DNA from: Dromaius novaehollandiae
Lineage: Eukaryota; Chordata; Aves; Casuariiformes; Dromaiidae
DNA: 64,000 nt
Direction of reading: 5' to 3'
Assembly (NCBI RefSeq): GCF_036370855.1
Contig: NC_088101.1
Span: 34,248,585-34,312,584, forward strand
The position numbers were made by a program, and so were the translations under genes. Positions 62,817-64,000 of this stretch are shown here, one piece after another. A model generated the notes under the pieces. The model had not been told where the DNA came from. It worked only from the letters and a program-made list of their open reading frames with translations, and did no database searches. Numbering within the stretch: position 1 is the first letter of the stretch; every line of letters begins with the position of its first letter.

Positions 62817-62829
62817 GTTGCCTAGCAAC
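62817..62829. promoter_or_regulatory. RFX X-box palindrome
   Basis: GTTGCCTAGCAAC is a perfect inverted repeat (GTTGC-CTA-GCAAC) and matches the high-affinity RFX dimer consensus. It lies about 570 bp upstream of the predicted SLC7A11 start. No other gene is seen beside it, so its target could be SLC7A11 or an unannotated divergent transcript. Confidence 0.5.
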
Positions 62830-63026
62830 ACACCCAAATCAGGCTAATGAAAAATCTAGGTTATTTCCATAGCACAGTAATTTTCATGCGTGCAGTGTTT
62901 CTGGGATGTTTGTAAGCCACTCGGCAGGACCACTTCCCCTTGAGAAACACTGCTAACGTCTGCAGCAGGACCTTTTTTTGTGATCTGACAGGGTGAGGAC
63001 AACACAACAGAGCTCAGGATCTCCAG

Positions 63027-63033
63027 TGACTCA
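63027..63033. promoter_or_regulatory. AP-1-like site TGACTCA
   Basis: An exact AP-1 heptamer in the upstream flank. It does not extend to an ARE, because the next bases are GA and not GC. Such short matches are common by chance. Confidence 0.25.
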
Positions 63034-64000
63034 GAAATCAGTGATTTTCAAGTTATCATAGAGCTGCTCTGCCCGGATGAACAGGTAATCAGATGCATAA
63101 ATACTTTTCTCTCACTACCCGATGATTCAAATGCAAACAGGAGAAATTAAACTGCTAGAAGAAGAACACTCTCATAAAACAGAACAAAAATCAATAGCCT
63201 TCAAGCACTTGTAACCTAATCAAGGGACAGCCTGTGCAGTATATGCCAAAGGGGAAAAATCCTTCGGAACGTAACTATTGCAGCTGCTCAAGGCTTCAGA
63301 TTAGATCAGTGCAAAGAGGAATGATTGCTGCAGTTACTGCTCTTACAGTTACTGCTTAATTAGGACCTAGGATTAAAAAAAAAGAGAAAAAAGAGATAGC
63401 AGTTTGACATTTTATCATTTGCAAAGGAGGCACTGAGCTCAGAGCACAACAGTGCTTTCACATTTATTCGAGAAACAGGAGATGCTAGAGTGTCAGCACA
63501 CTGCATCTGTAAAACCTCAGTGTTTTTAAAGCCCCACATTTTAGGTTATAATTCACCTCTAATCATTTGCACAGGGATAGAACGAGGCACAAAAAAGTTT
63601 ATCTGGTTTAGACGTACGCAGGCACAAAGGAAAGGGATTATAGCTTTCGAGTACATACTGCTACTGCTTGCCTACTTTCTGAACACATCCTATTCCTTCC
63701 CCCATCTGCTCACGTGCGCAGCAGCTGATCCTCCACGTCTCCACCTAGCTTCTCCTCCTGGTCCTCGGGGCACCCCGTGCCGGTGCTGGACCTGTCGGAG
63801 GAGCCACCACCCAGACCGACCACGGCCGGCACCGCCTCTTCTCGCCCAAACTGAGCCAATTTTCACGGCACCGGCTAAATCCCAAGCCCTGAGTAGGTGT
63901 TGTGCTATGCAGAGTTGTTTTCCCTTGATGTGCACTTCACAGGCTGTGCCCCGGGAAGATTATAAATGCCTGAGCTAAATAACTAGATCGGATCAAACCA

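Larger units (their letters stand above)
62405..64000. other. Upstream flank of SLC7A11
   Basis: No gene is visible. It holds the X-box, the candidate ARE, an AP-1-like site and a CCAAT on the minus strand (62726-62722), probably too distal to act as a core element. The segment at 63720-63880 is locally GC-rich; its overlapping open frames on both strands look like a composition effect. Confidence 0.5.

Noticed and set aside
63490..63978. 162-codon plus-strand open frame upstream of SLC7A11
   Set aside because: Begins in AT-rich DNA and ends in a GC-rich patch with Pro/Arg/His composition; no domain.
1..64000. CRISPR arrays, rRNA, prophage or bacterial operon structure
   Set aside because: The window is intron-exon vertebrate DNA; no regularly spaced repeats, rRNA motifs or dense coding were seen.

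Overview
The window is vertebrate nuclear DNA, most likely from a bird. It is almost filled by one minus-strand gene, SLC7A11 (xCT), the light chain of the cystine/glutamate antiporter system xc-. I could place all 12 coding exons by GT...AG splice junctions and reading phase. They sum to 1512 nt, giving 503 codons plus a stop, against 501 residues in human xCT. The N-terminal 482 positions line up with human without gaps as far as I recall that protein, so the hallmark residues R135, C158, K198, Y244, F254, C327, R396 and C435 keep their numbers. The avian assignment is inference. There are no Alu, L1 or other mammalian repeats and repeat density is very low. The only clear LINE is an old, 5'-truncated sauropsid CR1 tail. 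One MIR-like SINE relic suggests a slowly evolving lineage.

Layout, in the direction of transcription (high to low coordinates): upstream flank 62250-64000, with a canonical RFX X-box and a candidate NRF2 element; core promoter about 62250-62345, with two head-to-head ATF4/AARE sites and a TATA-like box; 5' UTR about 61998-62248, with no upstream ATG; exon 1 at 61721-61997 inside a CpG island; exons 2-6 between 58960 and 41124; a very large intron 6 of 26 kb (15102-41123); a 3' cluster of exons 7-12 between 15101 and 3242; and a probable long AT-rich 3' UTR from 3241 down to the window edge.

The regulatory and coding parts fit together. ATF4 (amino-acid starvation) and NRF2 (oxidative and electrophile stress) are the two established inducers of SLC7A11. 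The promoter keeps the paired inverted AAREs described for mouse and has a plausible NRF2 site. The product imports cystine in exchange for glutamate for glutathione synthesis and is disulfide-linked to SLC3A2 (4F2hc).

I found no second protein-coding gene, rRNA, tRNA, CRISPR array or intact mobile element. The many open frames of 60-200 codons in introns look like chance. No new biological system is evident. The points most worth a second look are the promoter architecture, an intragenic CpG island in intron 6, a GATA-motif cluster in intron 10, a possible intron-11 read-through C-terminus, and several short tandem or palindromic repeats.
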